DNA of 64,000 bases from Astropecten irregularis (Eukaryota > Echinodermata > Asteroidea > Paxillosida > Astropectinidae). Every line of letters begins with the position of its first letter. Position 1 is the stretch's first letter. The translations under genes and the position numbers were made by a program. Positions 62,665-64,000 of this stretch are shown piece after piece. Location: NCBI GenBank assembly GCA_963971285.1, contig OZ020261.1:1736001-1800000 (forward strand). The letters are read 5' to 3'. The notes under the pieces are model-generated. The model made no database searches, was not told the origin of the DNA, and saw only the letters and a list, made by a program, of their open reading frames with translations.

Positions 62665-64000
62665 CTGGCTGTTAGATGCAGATGTCGTTGATGCTTGTGA
62701 GGTTGTGACTGTGCTGGTAATAGACGCTGCAGCTAATGTTGCTGCTGCGCGGACTGCTGCAGCACCTACAAGTACCAGTATCAACAGCAGGCAGAGGGGG
62801 ACAATTGATTATTTGTTAACAATGAAACAATAAAACAAAGATTTCAGACCATTATCAACAATAAACCACAAGAACAAACAATTTTGACCATTCTTAATCA
62901 TCCATTTTGAATAATAAAAAAAAAACACTTAAAGGTACAGCACAGGATTGGTAACATACCCAAACAGAAGTATTCACAAATTTAGGTATAACACCCCGAT
63001 TTTAATGCCCAAAAACACAAAGTGTGGTGAAATTGTCATGTTTGGCAAAGAATAAACTTTGTGCACAAAACACAATGCTGTTTGCCGTGGGCCACCATGA
63101 TCATTTGTAATTCGCCCTTTTGATGGCCAATCTCCACAGATTCTGCATTTTTTGTTCTTGGGGAACTCATTTCCTCCCCTGCCATCACAACCGAACAATG
63201 CACATGTACCAGGCATTTTCATGCGATTAGTTACGCCGGTTGTGTTTGCGACGAATATTCGTGCACAAAAGCAACGACAACAAAATGGACACACTTTCCC
63301 CTGAGACTGGTAAAGCACACCCTCTTGAGATTAACAATGGTTTGTCAAAAGTCTTCCAATGATGAGATTTCAAATTTGAATAACGAGGATCATACTGACC
63401 AGTTAAGGGTTTTGGTTCAGGTTTCGTTATGCTTCTTTGTTTGAAGAAGCTTCCAGGTGTAATGGACGTTGTCCTCGAGTCCACCTTCAACTTGAACATT
63501 CCAAGCTTTGAATCACCCTAGAAATACAAAATCAAGGATTATTCTTGGTCAATGTTCACACGTGACTAAATTAACAATTCAAATTATAATCCGCTTGGAG
63601 TTAGGAGGGCCTGATGTTTCAATCCTTGCAGGATCTTTCTCAAAGGCTGCTCAGAGTGAGGAGGGCCTGACATTTCGATCCTTGCAGGATCTTTCTCAAA
63701 GGCTGCTTAGAGTTTATAGGAGGGCCTGATGTTTCAATCCTAGCAGGATCTTTCTCAGAGGCTGCTTAGAGTTAGGAGGGCCTGATGTTTCAATCCTAGC
63801 AGAATTTTTCTCAAAGGCTGCTAAAAGTTAGGAGAGCTTGACGTTTTGATCCTAGCAGAATCTTTCTCAAAGGCTGCTTAGAGTTTTATTAGGAGGGCCT
63901 GATGTTTGGATCCTAGCAGGATTTTTCTCAAAGGCTGCTAAAAGTTAGGAGAGCCTTACGTTTTGATCCTAGCAGGATCTTTCTAAAAGGCTGCTCAGAG
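62665..64000 (-). CDS. XRCC1: XRCC1 N-terminal copy, unit C (exons 6-7 visible)
   Basis: Exons 63400-63517 and 62665-62765 match exons 6 and 7 of the full gene in sequence, length and phase. Upstream exons lie beyond the right edge. On the minus strand the next exons are those of HPS6 unit B. As in units A and B, the frame is open past the exon 7 donor to a stop at 62479. Confidence 0.8.
63597..64000. repeat. 56-bp minisatellite (unit C, runs off the edge)
   Basis: At least seven units of the array seen at 7370-7885, with further unit variants (GGATCCTAGCAGGATTTTTC). Confidence 0.85.

Larger units (their letters stand above)
61894..64000. repeat. unit C of the tandem segmental repeat (runs off the right edge)
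   Basis: Starts with the same boundary MITE and the same left-flanking bases (GAGAAAGGCCCCAGGAGTC) as the A/B junction, so both junctions come from one original breakpoint. In places it agrees with unit A against unit B (for example the stretch before 62930). Confidence 0.95.

Overview
This window is nuclear DNA from an animal. Multi-exon genes with GT-AG introns (XRCC1, HPS6) sit with an intronless rhodopsin-class GPCR, CR1/L2-like LINE fragments, tRNA-derived SINEs, many MITEs, minisatellites and one young Ty3/Gypsy element. The repeat ends (MITEs starting GGGCCCAATTTTATGG or with an AATTTC...GAAATCGA.CCC pattern, TTAA-flanked AGGSATTGCATACG elements) remind me of marine deuterostomes, most likely echinoderms. 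That is memory-based and low confidence.

Layout. On the left, XRCC1 runs on the minus strand from its start codon at 11631 to the second BRCT domain at the left edge; 13 exons are visible. From 5661 the sequence belongs to a large direct tandem repeat: unit A 5661-31992, unit B 31993-61893, unit C 61894 to beyond the right edge. Each unit reads, on the minus strand, XRCC1 exons 1-7, then an intergenic stretch, then the last 11 exons of an HPS6-like gene (BLOC-2 subunit). Only the left copy continues into the rest of XRCC1. The amino-terminal HPS6 exons lie in no unit here, so a complete HPS6 would have to lie to the right of the window. Inside one HPS6 intron each unit carries a same-strand GPCR gene with a long repetitive C-terminal tail, a 36-bp minisatellite and a LINE fragment that itself contains a TTAA-flanked MITE.

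Differences between units date events after the duplication. Unit A alone has a 1.03-kb insertion (13087-14120), a TTAA MITE (24074-24449), a longer 130-bp satellite and a 2-bp frameshift in its first HPS6 exon. Unit B alone has a palindromic MITE (37737-37808), another MITE (40793-41023) and a whole-looking 8.0-kb Ty3/Gypsy element (52652-60658) next to an HPS6 splice acceptor. That element carries gag, pol and an unusual third ORF with SGNH/GDSL-hydrolase motifs.

Where two units meet, the minus strand reads XRCC1 promoter and exons 1-7 followed by HPS6 exons 3' to them. The arrangement therefore predicts chimeric XRCC1-HPS6 transcription units whose exon phases decide what can be translated. 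The remaining sequence is introns and intergenic DNA rich in mobile elements and tandem repeats.
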